Assembly (NCBI GenBank): GCA_937925635.1
Contig: CALALX010000027.1
Location: 90,301-154,300 of the forward strand
Source of the DNA: an uncultured Caulobacter sp.
GTDB lineage: Bacteria > Pseudomonadota > Alphaproteobacteria > Caulobacterales > Caulobacteraceae
Direction of reading: 5' to 3'
DNA: 64,000 nucleotides
Part shown: in pieces, positions 16,686 to 25,800 of the stretch
Position numbering within the stretch: the first letter of the stretch is position 1
Layout: the number at the start of each line of letters is the position of its first letter
The notes under the pieces: model-generated
Told to the model about the DNA's origin: nothing
Seen by the model: the letters and a program-made list of their open reading frames with translations, nothing else
Database searches by the model: none
Position numbers and translations under genes: made by a program

Positions 16686-17951
16686 ATGGCCGACGGAGCG
16701 ATGGATCAGCGCGGGGTTCGCGAAGCGGTGTATTCAGCGCCGCTCGAAAGCCTCGATCCGGCCCAGCCGGCCCTCTTCCAGTCCGACTCGATGTGGCCGA
16801 TCTTCGACCGGCTGCGGGCCGAGGCCCCCGTGCACCTCACCGAGGGCGGCGAGTTCGGCCCCTACTGGTCGATCACCCGCTACAACGACATCATGGCGGT
16901 GGACACCAACCACCAGGTGTTCTCATCCGACTTCCTGCTCGGCGGCATCACCATCGGCGGCGGCCAGTCCAACTTCGAACCGCTGCCGATGTTCATCGCC
17001 ATGGACCCGCCCCGGCACGATGTGCAGCGCAAGGCGGTCAGCCCGGCGGTCTCGCCCGCCAATCTGCAGGTGCTGGCGCCGCTGATCCGGGAGCGGGCCG
17101 GCGCCATCCTGGACAGCCTGCCGATCGGCGAGGAGTTCGACTGGGTCGACCTGGTGTCGGAGGAACTGACGGCGATGACCCTCGCCACCCTCTTCGACGC
17201 GCCGCAGGAAGACCGCCGCAAGCTGCCGTACTGGTCGGACGTCGTCACCGCCATCCCGATGCCGGGGGGCCTGGTGGAGTCTCTGGACCAGAAGATCGAG
17301 ATCTTCGGCGAGTACCAAGCCTACTTCAACGAGCTCTGGAACAGGAAGGTCAACGCGCCGCCCGCCGGTGACCTGATCTCGATGCTCGCGCACCATCCCG
17401 AGACCCGCAACATGGCGCCGCGGGAGTATTTCGGGAACGTGGTCCTGTTGACCGTCGGCGGCAACGACACCACGCGCAACACCATCTCCGGCTCGGTCTA
17501 TGAGCTTAACCGCAACCCCGATCAGTACGCGAAGCTGCGCGCCAACCCCGGGCTGATCGCCTCGATGGTCTCCGAGACCATCCGCTACCAGACGCCGCTG
17601 GCCCACATGCGCCGCACGGCGCTGGAGGATATCGAGTTCGGCGGCAAGCTGATCCGCAAGGGCGACAAGGTCGTCATGTGGTACGTCTCGGGCAACCGCG
17701 ACGAGACGGTCATCGAACGGCCCAACGACTACATCATCGACCGCGAGCGTCCGCGGCAGCACATCTCCTTCGGCTTCGGCATTCACCGCTGCGTCGGCAA
17801 CCGGCTCGCGGAGTTGCAGCTGCAGATCATCTGGGAAGAGATCCTCAAACGCTTCCCGGAGGTCGTCGTGACCGGCGAACCCCGGCGCAGCTATTCGGTG
17901 TTCGTCCGGGGCTACGAGACCCTGCCGGTGATGATCCCACGCCGCCTCTGA
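16686..17951 (+). CDS. Cytochrome P450, CYP153-like
   Basis: A 421-residue class I bacterial P450. It has the I-helix GGNDTTRN (258-265), ExxR as E297-TI-R300, and the heme loop FGFGIHRCVGNR with C369 as the iron ligand. GGNDTTRN, IHRCVGNRLAELQL and the FVRGYETLPV ending are hallmarks of CYP153, a family that hydroxylates the terminal carbon of alkanes and related chains. No ferredoxin or reductase gene is adjacent, so partners must be elsewhere. The start at 16686 follows GGGGAGAG. It sits among acyl-CoA ligases and dehydrogenases, which suits oxidation of the resulting acid. Confidence 0.9.
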   Translation: MADGAMDQRGVREAVYSAPLESLDPAQPALFQSDSMWPIFDRLRAEAPVHLTEGGEFGPYWSITRYNDIMAVDTNHQVFSSDFLLGGITIGGGQSNFEPLPMFIAMDPPRHDVQRKAVSPAVSPANLQVLAPLIRERAGAILDSLPIGEEFDWVDLVSEELTAMTLATLFDAPQEDRRKLPYWSDVVTAIPMPGGLVESLDQKIEIFGEYQAYFNELWNRKVNAPPAGDLISMLAHHPETRNMAPREYFGNVVLLTVGGNDTTRNTISGSVYELNRNPDQYAKLRANPGLIASMVSETIRYQTPLAHMRRTALEDIEFGGKLIRKGDKVVMWYVSGNRDETVIERPNDYIIDRERPRQHISFGFGIHRCVGNRLAELQLQIIWEEILKRFPEVVVTGEPRRSYSVFVRGYETLPVMIPRRL

Positions 17952-17957
17952 CGGGCG

Positions 17958-18545
17958 CTATTCGGGATGGTCGATCAGATAGGCGCCGCCGGCGAACAGC
18001 TTCTGCATCAGCTCGGGCGGCGGCTGACCGCCGGGATGCGAGGCGATGATCGCCGCCATCCCCCGGCCGAGCGCCCAGAGGGCGTAGGCGGCGTGCTCCT
18101 GGTGACGGGGCGGGATGCGCACATCGGCCTGAACAGCCGCCATATAGGCCATCAGGACGCCGCGCTCGGCCTCCCGAAGGACCTCGTGTCGCGCCAGCAA
18201 TCGCTCGCTGAACATCAGGGAGAACAGCGCCGGCCGAGCCTGGGCGAAAGCGAAGAAGGCGCGCGAACCGCCGCGCATGGGCGCGCCGGCGTCCGGATCG
18301 GCCTGTCCGGACAGGATGGCGCGGCGGAGGTCCTCGTAGCCGCTCAGCGCCAGGCTCAGCAGCAGGTCCTCCTTGTTGGCGAAGTAGTGGTAGATCGACG
18401 CCAGCCCAATGCCGGCCGCATCGGCGATCGCGCGCAGGCTCAGCTCCTCGGCGCCCTGCGCGGACAGGATGCTCGCCGCCGCCGAAAGCGCCCGCGCGCG
18501 CACGCCCGTCCCTTCCTGGACCGCTGGCCTGACCGTCTGCCTCAT
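17958..18545 (-). CDS. TetR-family transcriptional regulator
   Basis: A 195-residue TetR repressor. The N-terminal HTH is IADAAGIGLASIYHYFANKEDLL (about residues 39-61), and the rest is a helical ligand domain with a TetR_C-type pattern. It converges with the P450 gene (stops 6 nt apart) and diverges from the acyl-CoA ligase at 18760. The gap in between holds several TTCGAA dyads that look like its operators. The likely inducer is an acyl-CoA or a hydrocarbon-derived compound (inference from context). Confidence 0.92.
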   Translation of the reverse strand: MRQTVRPAVQEGTGVRARALSAAASILSAQGAEELSLRAIADAAGIGLASIYHYFANKEDLLLSLALSGYEDLRRAILSGQADPDAGAPMRGGSRAFFAFAQARPALFSLMFSERLLARHEVLREAERGVLMAYMAAVQADVRIPPRHQEHAAYALWALGRGMAAIIASHPGGQPPPELMQKLFAGGAYLIDHPE

Positions 18546-18568
18546 ACGTCGAGTGTTCCGGCGGAGGC

Positions 18569-18709
18569 TTCGAAGTCAAGCCGAACCGAGACGCGAAACC
18601 ACCTGTTCGAACAGTCCGCCACTCGCCTCGTCTCGAGGCCCATCGAGCAGCCCCGCGACATACTTGATGTTCGAAGGTCGCCAATCCCCGTTGCGAAACG
18701 ACGTTCGAA
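18569..18709. promoter_or_regulatory. Cluster of TTCGAA dyads, candidate TetR operators
   Basis: Four TTCGAA cores occur at 18569, 18606, 18670 and 18704 between the TetR gene and the ligase gene. The second is part of the perfect 12-bp palindrome CTGTTCGAACAG (18603-18614). Later ones read TGTTCGAAGG and CGTTCGAATG. A repeated dyad in a divergent gap beside a tetR gene is typical of autoregulation. Confidence 0.5.
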
Positions 18710-18759
18710 TGTTCCAGACTTGAACCGCGGCCGGACTGGGCGGCCTGTTGGAGACCGCG

Positions 18760-20346
18760 ATGTCGCTCGCCGATCCTGAACCTGATCTCGCGTCGCGCCT
18801 CGACGCCGCATCCCTGGTCGGCATGACCTTCGCGGTCTGGGCCGGACTGCAGCCGGGGCGGACCGCGGTCGTCGACCCGGACGGCGCGACGCACAGCTTC
18901 GCCGAGGTCAACGCCAACGCCAACCGGCTCGTAAGACTCCTGCGCGCCAGCGGCCTGGGCGTCGGCGACTCCGTGGCGCTGGTCTGCTCCAACCGCGTCG
19001 AGTTCCTCGAGACCCTGGCCGCGGCCCTGCGCTGCGGCATGCGCCTGACGCCGGTGAACTGGCACCTGACCGCCGACGAGATCGGCTACATCATCCGCGA
19101 CTGCGAGGCCAAGGTGGTCATCGCCGACGCCCGCGTCGCCACCGTCCCCGAGGCCATCGCCGCCTGCCCCGGCCTGACGCTCAAGCTCTCGGTCGGCGGC
19201 GACATCGGCGGTTTCCAGCCGTATCGCGAGGCGATCGCCGCCTTCGACGGGTTCGACATCCCCGACCCGTCGCTCGGCAACACCATGATGTACACCTCGG
19301 GCACGACGGGGCGGCCCAAGGGAGTCTTCCGCCCCAATCCGGCGGTGACCCCCTATGTCACCTACCAGATGCGCGGCTATGATCCGGAGACCTCGGTGCA
19401 GATGTGCGCCGGACCGGCCTATCATGCCGCGCCGCTGGTCTTCGACGTGCGCGCCGCCATGAACGCCGGCGTGCCGCTGGTGCTGATCGACAAGTGGGAC
19501 TCCGAACATGTCCTGCGCACGATCGCCGAGCGGCGCGTCACGCACTTCCACCTGGTGCCGATCATGTTCCAGCGTCTGCTGGCCCTGCCGGAGGCGGTGA
19601 AGGCCCGCTATCCCGTCGACCATGTCCGCTTCATCATCCATGGCGCCGCGCCCTGCCCGCCCGAGATCAAGCGCGCGATGATCGATTGGTTCGGCCCGGT
19701 CCTGACGGAATACTATGCCGGTTCCGAGGGCGGCGCGGGCTTCCTGATCGACTCTCACGAGTGGCTGGCCAAGCCGGGCAGCGTCGGAAAGCGACCGGCC
19801 CTGCTCGGAGTCCGCATCCTCGACGAGCAGGGGCGCGATCTGCCCAACGGCCAGGCCGGAGCCATCTACCAGCAGCTGCCCCCGGGCGGCGCCTTCACCT
19901 ACTTCAAGGACGAGGCGAAGACCCGGGCCTCGCGCGTCGACGACTATTTCACCATGGGCGATGTCGGCTACTTCGACGAGGACGACTACCTGTTCCTGAC
20001 CGGCCGTAACGCCGAGACGATCATCTCTGGCGGGGTGAACATCTACCCGCAGGAGATCGACAACGAGCTGGTCAAGCACGCCGCCGTGGCCGACTCCGCG
20101 ACCGTGGGCGTGCCGCACGACGAATGGGGCGAGCAGGTGAAGGCGGTGATCCTCCTGCGGCCGGGCCATGAACCGTCAGAAACGCTGGCCGAGGAGATCC
20201 TGGCCTTCGCGCGGGACAGCCTGCCGGCCTTCAAGGTCCCGCGCAGCCTCGACTTCGTGACCGATCTGCCGCGCTCGGAAGCCGGCAAGATCCAGCGCAA
20301 CAAGGTGCGCGCGCCCTATTGGGAAGGCCGCGCGCGCCAGATCTGA
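18760..20346 (+). CDS. Acyl-CoA synthetase (AMP-forming)
   Basis: A 528-residue adenylate-forming ligase. Visible motifs are MMYTSGTTGRPKGVFRP, the YYAGSEGGAGF variant of the A5 motif, TMGDVGYFDEDDYLFLTGR, IISGGVNIYPQEID, and the C-terminal SEAGKIQRNKV lysine. The SEGG variant is common in ligases acting on steroid-like or other bulky acids (FadD3/FadD19-like groups), but that is only a hint. The ATG at 18760 is preferred over an in-frame TTG at 18748 because GGAG lies 6 nt before it. It heads an apparent operon with two acyl-CoA dehydrogenases and an MFS carrier. Confidence 0.92.
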   Translation: MSLADPEPDLASRLDAASLVGMTFAVWAGLQPGRTAVVDPDGATHSFAEVNANANRLVRLLRASGLGVGDSVALVCSNRVEFLETLAAALRCGMRLTPVNWHLTADEIGYIIRDCEAKVVIADARVATVPEAIAACPGLTLKLSVGGDIGGFQPYREAIAAFDGFDIPDPSLGNTMMYTSGTTGRPKGVFRPNPAVTPYVTYQMRGYDPETSVQMCAGPAYHAAPLVFDVRAAMNAGVPLVLIDKWDSEHVLRTIAERRVTHFHLVPIMFQRLLALPEAVKARYPVDHVRFIIHGAAPCPPEIKRAMIDWFGPVLTEYYAGSEGGAGFLIDSHEWLAKPGSVGKRPALLGVRILDEQGRDLPNGQAGAIYQQLPPGGAFTYFKDEAKTRASRVDDYFTMGDVGYFDEDDYLFLTGRNAETIISGGVNIYPQEIDNELVKHAAVADSATVGVPHDEWGEQVKAVILLRPGHEPSETLAEEILAFARDSLPAFKVPRSLDFVTDLPRSEAGKIQRNKVRAPYWEGRARQI

Positions 20347-20405
20347 AACCGCGTCCGCCGGGACGCTGACGACAACACATTCGGGACGACGCCAGGAGCA
20401 CTGAC

Positions 20406-21605
20406 ATGGCCGATTTTGGCAGCACGGACGCGGAGGCCTTCCGCGCGGAGGTGAAGGACTGGCTCGCCGCCAACTTCCCGCCGTCGCTGGCGGGCGTGGA
20501 GGTGGCGATGATCAATGCCACCGGCCCGGTCGAGGGCGACGCGCTGCTGTGGAAGCAGCGGATGGGCGAGAAGGGCTGGGGCACGCCGACCTGGCCGAAG
20601 GAATACGGCGGCGGCGGCCTTTCGCCGGCCCAGGCCCGCATCCTGCAGCAGGAGATGGCCAAGATCGGCGCCCGCAACCCGATCGGCGGCATGGGCATCA
20701 TGATGTTCGGCCCGACCCTGCTGGAGTACGGCAACGAGGCGCAGAAGCAGCGCCACATTCCGCCGATCTGCCGCGGCGAGATTCGCTGGTGCCAGGGCTA
20801 TTCGGAGCCCGGCGCCGGCTCTGACCTGGCCGCCCTGCAGACCCGCTGCGACGACATGGGCGACCACTACCTGGTCAACGGCCAGAAGATCTGGACGTCC
20901 GGCGCCCAGTACGCCGACTGGTGCTTCTGCCTGGTGCGCACGGACTTCACGACCAAGCACGAGGGCATCAGCTTCATCCTGTTCGACATGAGGACGCCGG
21001 GCGTCGAGGTGCGGCCGATCAAGCTGATCAGCGGCGTCTCGCCCTTCTGCGAGACCTTCCTGACCGACGTGAAGGTGCCCAAGGAGAACCTGGTCGGCGA
21101 GCTCAACAAGGGTTGGACGATCGGCAAGCGCCTGCTGCAGCACGAGCGAAACAGCCTGTCGGGCGGCGGCGGCTCGGCGGGTCGGTTCGCCTCTGGAACC
21201 TCGCTGGACCAGCTGGCCAAGGACTACATCGGCGTCGACGCGACCGGACGCATCGCCGATCCGGACCTGCGGGCCCGGATCATCCGCCACCAGATGGAAA
21301 GCCGCGCCTTCATGCTGACCCTGATGCGGGCCCAGGCCGAGGCCAAGGGCGGCGGCGGCCCCTCGAACGCCACCTCGATCATGAAGAACGTCGGCTCCAA
21401 GGTCGGCCAGGACCGCGCGGAGCTCGCGGTCGAGATCATGGGCCTGCAGGGCCTTGGCTGGGAGGGGGAAGGCTTCACCGACAAGGAGCTGGAGCAGACC
21501 CGCAACTGGCTCGGCGGCAAGGCCACCACGATCTACGGCGGCTCGGCCGAAATCCAGAACAACATCATCGCCAAGCGTATCCTTGGCCTTCTCGATCACC
21601 AGTAG
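20406..21605 (+). CDS. Acyl-CoA dehydrogenase, first of a tandem pair
   Basis: A 399-residue ACAD-family flavoprotein. It has an N-terminal helical domain (WGTPTWPKEYGGGGLSP), the middle domain GYSEPGAGSDLAALQTR, WTSGAQYADW, and a C-terminal TIYGGSAEIQNNIIAKRILGL. The FAD/pyrophosphate and adenine contacts of the family are present. AGGAG lies before the ATG. The next gene encodes a shorter ACAD 12 nt downstream. Such side-by-side pairs form alpha2beta2 heterotetramers in steroid side-chain breakdown, which is possible here but not shown. Confidence 0.93.
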   Translation: MADFGSTDAEAFRAEVKDWLAANFPPSLAGVEVAMINATGPVEGDALLWKQRMGEKGWGTPTWPKEYGGGGLSPAQARILQQEMAKIGARNPIGGMGIMMFGPTLLEYGNEAQKQRHIPPICRGEIRWCQGYSEPGAGSDLAALQTRCDDMGDHYLVNGQKIWTSGAQYADWCFCLVRTDFTTKHEGISFILFDMRTPGVEVRPIKLISGVSPFCETFLTDVKVPKENLVGELNKGWTIGKRLLQHERNSLSGGGGSAGRFASGTSLDQLAKDYIGVDATGRIADPDLRARIIRHQMESRAFMLTLMRAQAEAKGGGGPSNATSIMKNVGSKVGQDRAELAVEIMGLQGLGWEGEGFTDKELEQTRNWLGGKATTIYGGSAEIQNNIIAKRILGLLDHQ

Positions 21606-21617
21606 GGAGCGCGCACC

Positions 21618-22754
21618 ATGGCCGTCCTGAACGAAGAACAGACGATGCTGCGCGACGCCGCGAAGGCGTGGGTGCAGGAGCGAGCCCCTGTCGCGGCCCT
21701 GCGCAAGGCGCGCGACAGCGGCAACCTGGCGGGCTACGCCCCCGAGGCCTTGCGCGAGATGGCGGAGATGGGCTGGGCCGGCGTGGTCGTGCCCGAGGCG
21801 CACGGCGGCTCGGAGTTCGGCTACCTGAGCCTGGGCCTGGTGCTCGAGGAGCTCGGCCGAAACCTCGCCGCCTCGCCTCTGGCTGTCTCCTCGATGGCCG
21901 CGACCCACGCCCTGGTCCGCGCTGGAACCGACGGCCAGAAGGCGGCCTGGCTGCCGGGCGTCGCGTCGGCGGAGGCGATCATCGCCCTGGCCGTCGACGA
22001 GGGGCCGCGCCACGATCCGGCCGGCGTCGCGCTGGCCGCCGAACCGTCGGGCGACGGCTGGCGCCTGACCGGCGGCAAGGCGTTCGTCGCCGAAGGCATG
22101 ACGGCGACGGCCTTCCTCGCGAGCGCCCGGACGGGCGGCAAGCCCGGCGATGAGAACGGGATCACCCTCTTCCTCGTCTCCGCCGACGCCGCCGGCCTGT
22201 CCCGTGCGCCGCGCCACGTCGCCGACAGTCGTGACTACGCGGCCCTGACCCTGGACGGCGTCCAGGTCGGCGCCGAGGCGGTGCTGGGCGAGGTCGGCGG
22301 CGGCCACGCGCTGCTGGAACGGACGCTCGACGTCGCCCGCATCGCCCTGTCGGCGGAGATGCTGGGCATGTCGGCACAGGCCTTCGAGACCACGCTCGAC
22401 TATCTCAAGACGCGCGTGCAGTTCGGCCAGACCATCGGCAGCTTCCAGGCGCTGCAGCATCGCGCCGCCAAGATGTTCAGCGAGCTGGAGCTGGCCCGCT
22501 CCTGCGTCGAGGCGGCTCTGTCGGCCATCGATCAGGATGCCGGCAATCTCCCGGAGATGGCGGCCCTGGCCAAGGCCGTCGCCGGCGACACCCTGAACCT
22601 GATCTCGCGCGAGATGGTCCAGATGCATGGCGGCATCGGCATGACCGACGCCCACGACGCTGGCCTCTACCTCAAGCGCGCCCGCGCGGTGGAGAGCCTG
22701 TTCGGTTCGACCGCCTGGCATCGCGACCGCTGGGGCCGGATGCAGGGGTACTGA
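21618..22754 (+). CDS. Acyl-CoA dehydrogenase, second of a tandem pair
   Basis: A 378-residue ACAD-family protein. Recognisable parts are WAGVVVPEAHGGSEFGYLSL in the N-terminal domain, a divergent middle domain with few of the usual FAD-contact residues, and the C-terminal TRVQFGQTIGSFQALQHRAA with MHGGIGMTDAHD. Compared with its upstream partner, the middle domain is more degenerate (ALAVDEGPRHDPAG replaces the usual TEPxAGSD). This is typical of the non-FAD-binding subunit in heterotetrameric ACADs. It probably acts only together with the preceding gene product. Confidence 0.9.
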   Translation: MAVLNEEQTMLRDAAKAWVQERAPVAALRKARDSGNLAGYAPEALREMAEMGWAGVVVPEAHGGSEFGYLSLGLVLEELGRNLAASPLAVSSMAATHALVRAGTDGQKAAWLPGVASAEAIIALAVDEGPRHDPAGVALAAEPSGDGWRLTGGKAFVAEGMTATAFLASARTGGKPGDENGITLFLVSADAAGLSRAPRHVADSRDYAALTLDGVQVGAEAVLGEVGGGHALLERTLDVARIALSAEMLGMSAQAFETTLDYLKTRVQFGQTIGSFQALQHRAAKMFSELELARSCVEAALSAIDQDAGNLPEMAALAKAVAGDTLNLISREMVQMHGGIGMTDAHDAGLYLKRARAVESLFGSTAWHRDRWGRMQGY

Positions 22755-22790
22755 TCGTCCGATGACAGGTCCCAGGCCCCGGCGGCCGGC

Positions 22791-24098
22791 ATGAGCGAAG
22801 TCGACAGGGCGGACGCCGAACCGGTGTCCGCCCCCAGTGATCCCGCGGCCCGGGAGGCCGCATTCGAGTCGTTCGTCTGGGACAACCTGCGTCGCAACTA
22901 CGTCGGCAATTTCGTGCATGGCATGCTGGGGATGACGGGCTTTCGCCTGATCAACGCCCCCACCTTCATGCCGGCCTACCTGCACCTGATCTCCGGGTCG
23001 AACACCGTGGTCGGCCTCGGCCTGGCGCTGCAGCAGATGGGCGGGATCATCTCGCCGCTCGTGGCCGGCGCCAACATGGAGCACCGCACGCGGATCATGC
23101 CGACCGCCATTGTGCTGGGCAGCCTCGGGCGGCTGGCGATCCTCGGCATGGCGCTGGCCGGCTGGTTCCTGAAGGACCAGGCGCTGACCCTCACCCTGCT
23201 GACCTTCATCTTCCTGTTCGGGATCTTCATGGGCGCCCAGCGGGTGGCCTTCTCTCTGCTGATGGCCAAGGTCATTCCCATCAGCCTGCGCGGCCGACTG
23301 CAGGCCTGGCGCAATGCTGTCGGCGGCCTGATCGCGGCCATCCTCGCCTACGTCTCGGGCAAGTGGCTCATCGGCCAGAACCTGTTCGGCAATGGCTATT
23401 CGACGACCTTCATCCTGGCCTTCCTGCTGACCAGCGCCGGACTGTGGTTCCTGCAGCACCAGATCCGGGAGCCGGAGCCGCCGACAATCCGCCCGCCGGT
23501 GAGACTGCGCGACCGCCTTCGCGACGTGCCCGGCCTGATCGCCGCCGACCGCGCCTACGGCTGGTTCCTGGTGGTGCAGATGTTGGCCACCTCGGCGCGC
23601 ATCGCCACCCCCTTCTTCATCCTCTATGTCGGCCAGCGGATGCACGTCGACGGCGCCACCCTGGGCCTGCTGTCGCTGGCCTTCCTTGGCGCGGACACGG
23701 TGTCGAACCTCGCCTGGGGCTATCTCGGAGACCGGACCGGCTTCCACCTCGTGCTGCTGCTGTCGATCGGCGGGTGGATCCTCTCGACCCTCCTGATGAT
23801 CACCCTGCACCAGCCGGCGGCGGTGTTCCTGGCCTTCTTCGTGCTCGGCGCGGCCCAGGCCGGCTACATGATGGCCTCGCAGACCATGATCCTTGAGTTC
23901 GGCCACCGCGACGACCTGCCGATGCGCATCGGCATCTCCGCCACCGCGGAAGGCGTCACCGCCACGCTCGGACCTCTGGTCGGCGGGGCGGTCGCCGACC
24001 TGTTCGGCTACGACTTCGTCTTCGGCGCCTCGCTCGGTCTGCTGCTCGCCGCCCTTACGCTGCTCTTCTTCGCCGTTCGCGATCCACGCGCGCGATAA
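22791..24098 (+). CDS. MFS transporter
   Basis: A 435-residue membrane protein with about 12 hydrophobic helices in two halves. The loop after helix 2-3 carries GANMEHRTRIM, and the second half has GYLGDRTGFHLVLL, a variant of the GxLaDRxGrr motif of major facilitator carriers. It lies 36 nt after the paired acyl-CoA dehydrogenases on the same strand. Uptake or export of the acid handled by those enzymes is a plausible role. The substrate cannot be read from the sequence. A 94-nt gap separates it from the TIR gene. Confidence 0.88.
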   Translation: MSEVDRADAEPVSAPSDPAAREAAFESFVWDNLRRNYVGNFVHGMLGMTGFRLINAPTFMPAYLHLISGSNTVVGLGLALQQMGGIISPLVAGANMEHRTRIMPTAIVLGSLGRLAILGMALAGWFLKDQALTLTLLTFIFLFGIFMGAQRVAFSLLMAKVIPISLRGRLQAWRNAVGGLIAAILAYVSGKWLIGQNLFGNGYSTTFILAFLLTSAGLWFLQHQIREPEPPTIRPPVRLRDRLRDVPGLIAADRAYGWFLVVQMLATSARIATPFFILYVGQRMHVDGATLGLLSLAFLGADTVSNLAWGYLGDRTGFHLVLLLSIGGWILSTLLMITLHQPAAVFLAFFVLGAAQAGYMMASQTMILEFGHRDDLPMRIGISATAEGVTATLGPLVGGAVADLFGYDFVFGASLGLLLAALTLLFFAVRDPRAR

Positions 24099-24192
24099 CC
24101 TCAGGCGAGGATCGGCGCACGACGCATCTGCCGATTGTGCCTGCCCCGCCCGCGTGTCAGGCTGAAAACGTCGTTCGCGGGTGGGGGCTGCG

Positions 24193-25800
24193 ATGGGGGA
24201 GACGTCCGGCGCGGGCCGCTACCGCGCCTTCATCAGCTACAGCCACAGGGACGCGGCCTTCGGGCGACGCCTTCACCGGCGGCTGGAAGCCTACGCGCTG
24301 CCGCGCCGGCTGGTCGGGCGCGACACGCCGCGCGGGCCTGCGCCGGCCAGGATCGCGCCGGTGTTCCGCGACCTTGAGGAACTGCCCGCGGCGGACGACC
24401 TGAGCGCCGAGGTGCGGGCGGCGCTCGCCGACTCGGCCACCCTGATCGTCGTCTGCTCCCCTGCCGCCGCCGCCTCGCCCTGGGTCGCGCGCGAGATCGA
24501 GACCTTCCGGGCCCTGCATCCCGGGCGTCCGATCCTGGCCGCGCTGATCGCCGGCGATCCGGCCGACGCCTTCCCCGAGCCGTTGCGACTGCCCGGTTCC
24601 GACGGACGGCCGGTCGAGCCGCTGGCCGCCGACTTCCGCCCGGGACTGGACGGCGAGCGCCACGCATTGCTCAAGCTGGTCGCCGGCGTGACCGGGATCG
24701 GCCTCGACGAGCTTGTCCAGCGCGACGCCCAGCGCCGCCTGCGCAGCGTGACGGCGGTCACGGCGGTCGCCGTCACGGCGATGCTAGCCATGGCCCTGCT
24801 GACGACTTTCGCCTTCCAGGCCCGCGCCGAAGCGGATCGCCAGAGGGCGGAAGCCGAGGGACTGGTGGACTTCATGCAGACCGACCTGCGCGCGAAATTG
24901 AAGGAGGTCGGCCGCCTGGACGTGCTGACCGCCGTCAACGCGCGGGCGCTGGACTACTACAAGGGCCAGGATCTGAAGCGGCTGCCGCCGGCGTCGCTGG
25001 AACGGCGGGCCGGCATCCTCCAGGCGATGGGCGAGGACGACATGCGCCGCGGAGACCTTGAGGGCGCCCTGAGGAAGTTCAAGGAAACGCGGCGGACCAC
25101 CGAGGCGCTTCTGCGGGACGACCCGCGCAACTCGAAGCGGATGTTCGCGCATTCGCAAAGCGAGTACTGGGTCGGCTACGTCGCCTATGAAAGAGGACAG
25201 GTCGAGCAGGCGCGCGCGGCGTTTGACGCCTATCAACGGCTGGCCAGCGCGCTCGCCGCCGCCGAACCGCGGAACGCCGTCTATCTCAAGGAAGCGGCCT
25301 ACGCCGAGGGGGCGCTTTGCTCCATCGCGCTCGCCGAGCCGCCCAATGTGCCGGCGGCCCTGAAGCGCTGCGCGGCCGCTTTGGAGAGGATGGAGCAGGC
25401 CGCGGCGCGAACAAGCCCGGCGGGGGCGCTCGATGAAGATCTCGCCAACCGTCATGCCTGGCTGGCGGACGCCCATCGCGCGAATGGGGACCCGGCGTCG
25501 ACGCTCGTGCATCGTCTGGCCGAGGAGCGGCTCCTGGCGCCGAGGCTGGCCTCCGACCCCCGCAACATGCGCCTGCGCGAGCGGTGGATCGCGCTTCAGC
25601 GGGCGCTGGCGGCGCTTGACCTGAAGTACGGCCGGCCGCGAGCGGCGACCGAGCGTCTCAGAAAGGCCCATGCCGTCATGGGCGAGATGATCGCCTTCGA
25701 CCCGACGAACAGGACGTGGGCCAAGCAGCGCCAACAGCTCACCGCGGACATCGCCGTGACATCGGCCGCGATTGGAAAACGAGGGACCAAGGATGGGTGA
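24193..25800 (+). CDS. TIR domain - transmembrane - TPR-like protein
   Basis: A 535-residue protein. Residues 10-170 form a TIR domain: RAFISYSHRD at 11-20, LIVVCSPAAAASPW (84-97), and E101 in the WxxxE arrangement used as the catalytic Glu by bacterial NAD-cleaving TIRs. One transmembrane helix (about 187-208) follows, then an Arg/Glu-rich coil and a helical repeat region (230-535) with TPR-like units such as GDLEGALRKFKETRRTTEALL. The ATG at 24193 is used; a GTG at 24181 is possible. Its last 8 nt overlap the next gene. TIR proteins act as NADases or scaffold domains in immunity; activity here is inferred. Confidence 0.85.
   Translation: MGETSGAGRYRAFISYSHRDAAFGRRLHRRLEAYALPRRLVGRDTPRGPAPARIAPVFRDLEELPAADDLSAEVRAALADSATLIVVCSPAAAASPWVAREIETFRALHPGRPILAALIAGDPADAFPEPLRLPGSDGRPVEPLAADFRPGLDGERHALLKLVAGVTGIGLDELVQRDAQRRLRSVTAVTAVAVTAMLAMALLTTFAFQARAEADRQRAEAEGLVDFMQTDLRAKLKEVGRLDVLTAVNARALDYYKGQDLKRLPPASLERRAGILQAMGEDDMRRGDLEGALRKFKETRRTTEALLRDDPRNSKRMFAHSQSEYWVGYVAYERGQVEQARAAFDAYQRLASALAAAEPRNAVYLKEAAYAEGALCSIALAEPPNVPAALKRCAAALERMEQAAARTSPAGALDEDLANRHAWLADAHRANGDPASTLVHRLAEERLLAPRLASDPRNMRLRERWIALQRALAALDLKYGRPRAATERLRKAHAVMGEMIAFDPTNRTWAKQRQQLTADIAVTSAAIGKRGTKDG

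Noticed and set aside
16535..17371. Plus-strand frame starting inside repeat copy 1
   Set aside because: It is out of frame with the P450 gene; its first codons come from the repeat and the rest is a shadow.
18546..20169. Long minus-strand frame antisense to the ligase at 18760
   Set aside because: Compositional shadow of a gene with full adenylation motifs; no family features on the minus strand.
20316..23906. Minus-strand open frame of almost 1200 codons
   Set aside because: It is antisense to a ligase end, two acyl-CoA dehydrogenases and a transporter. Its product is low in hydrophobic order and rich in H, Q, R, D and G, as GC-rich shadow frames are.
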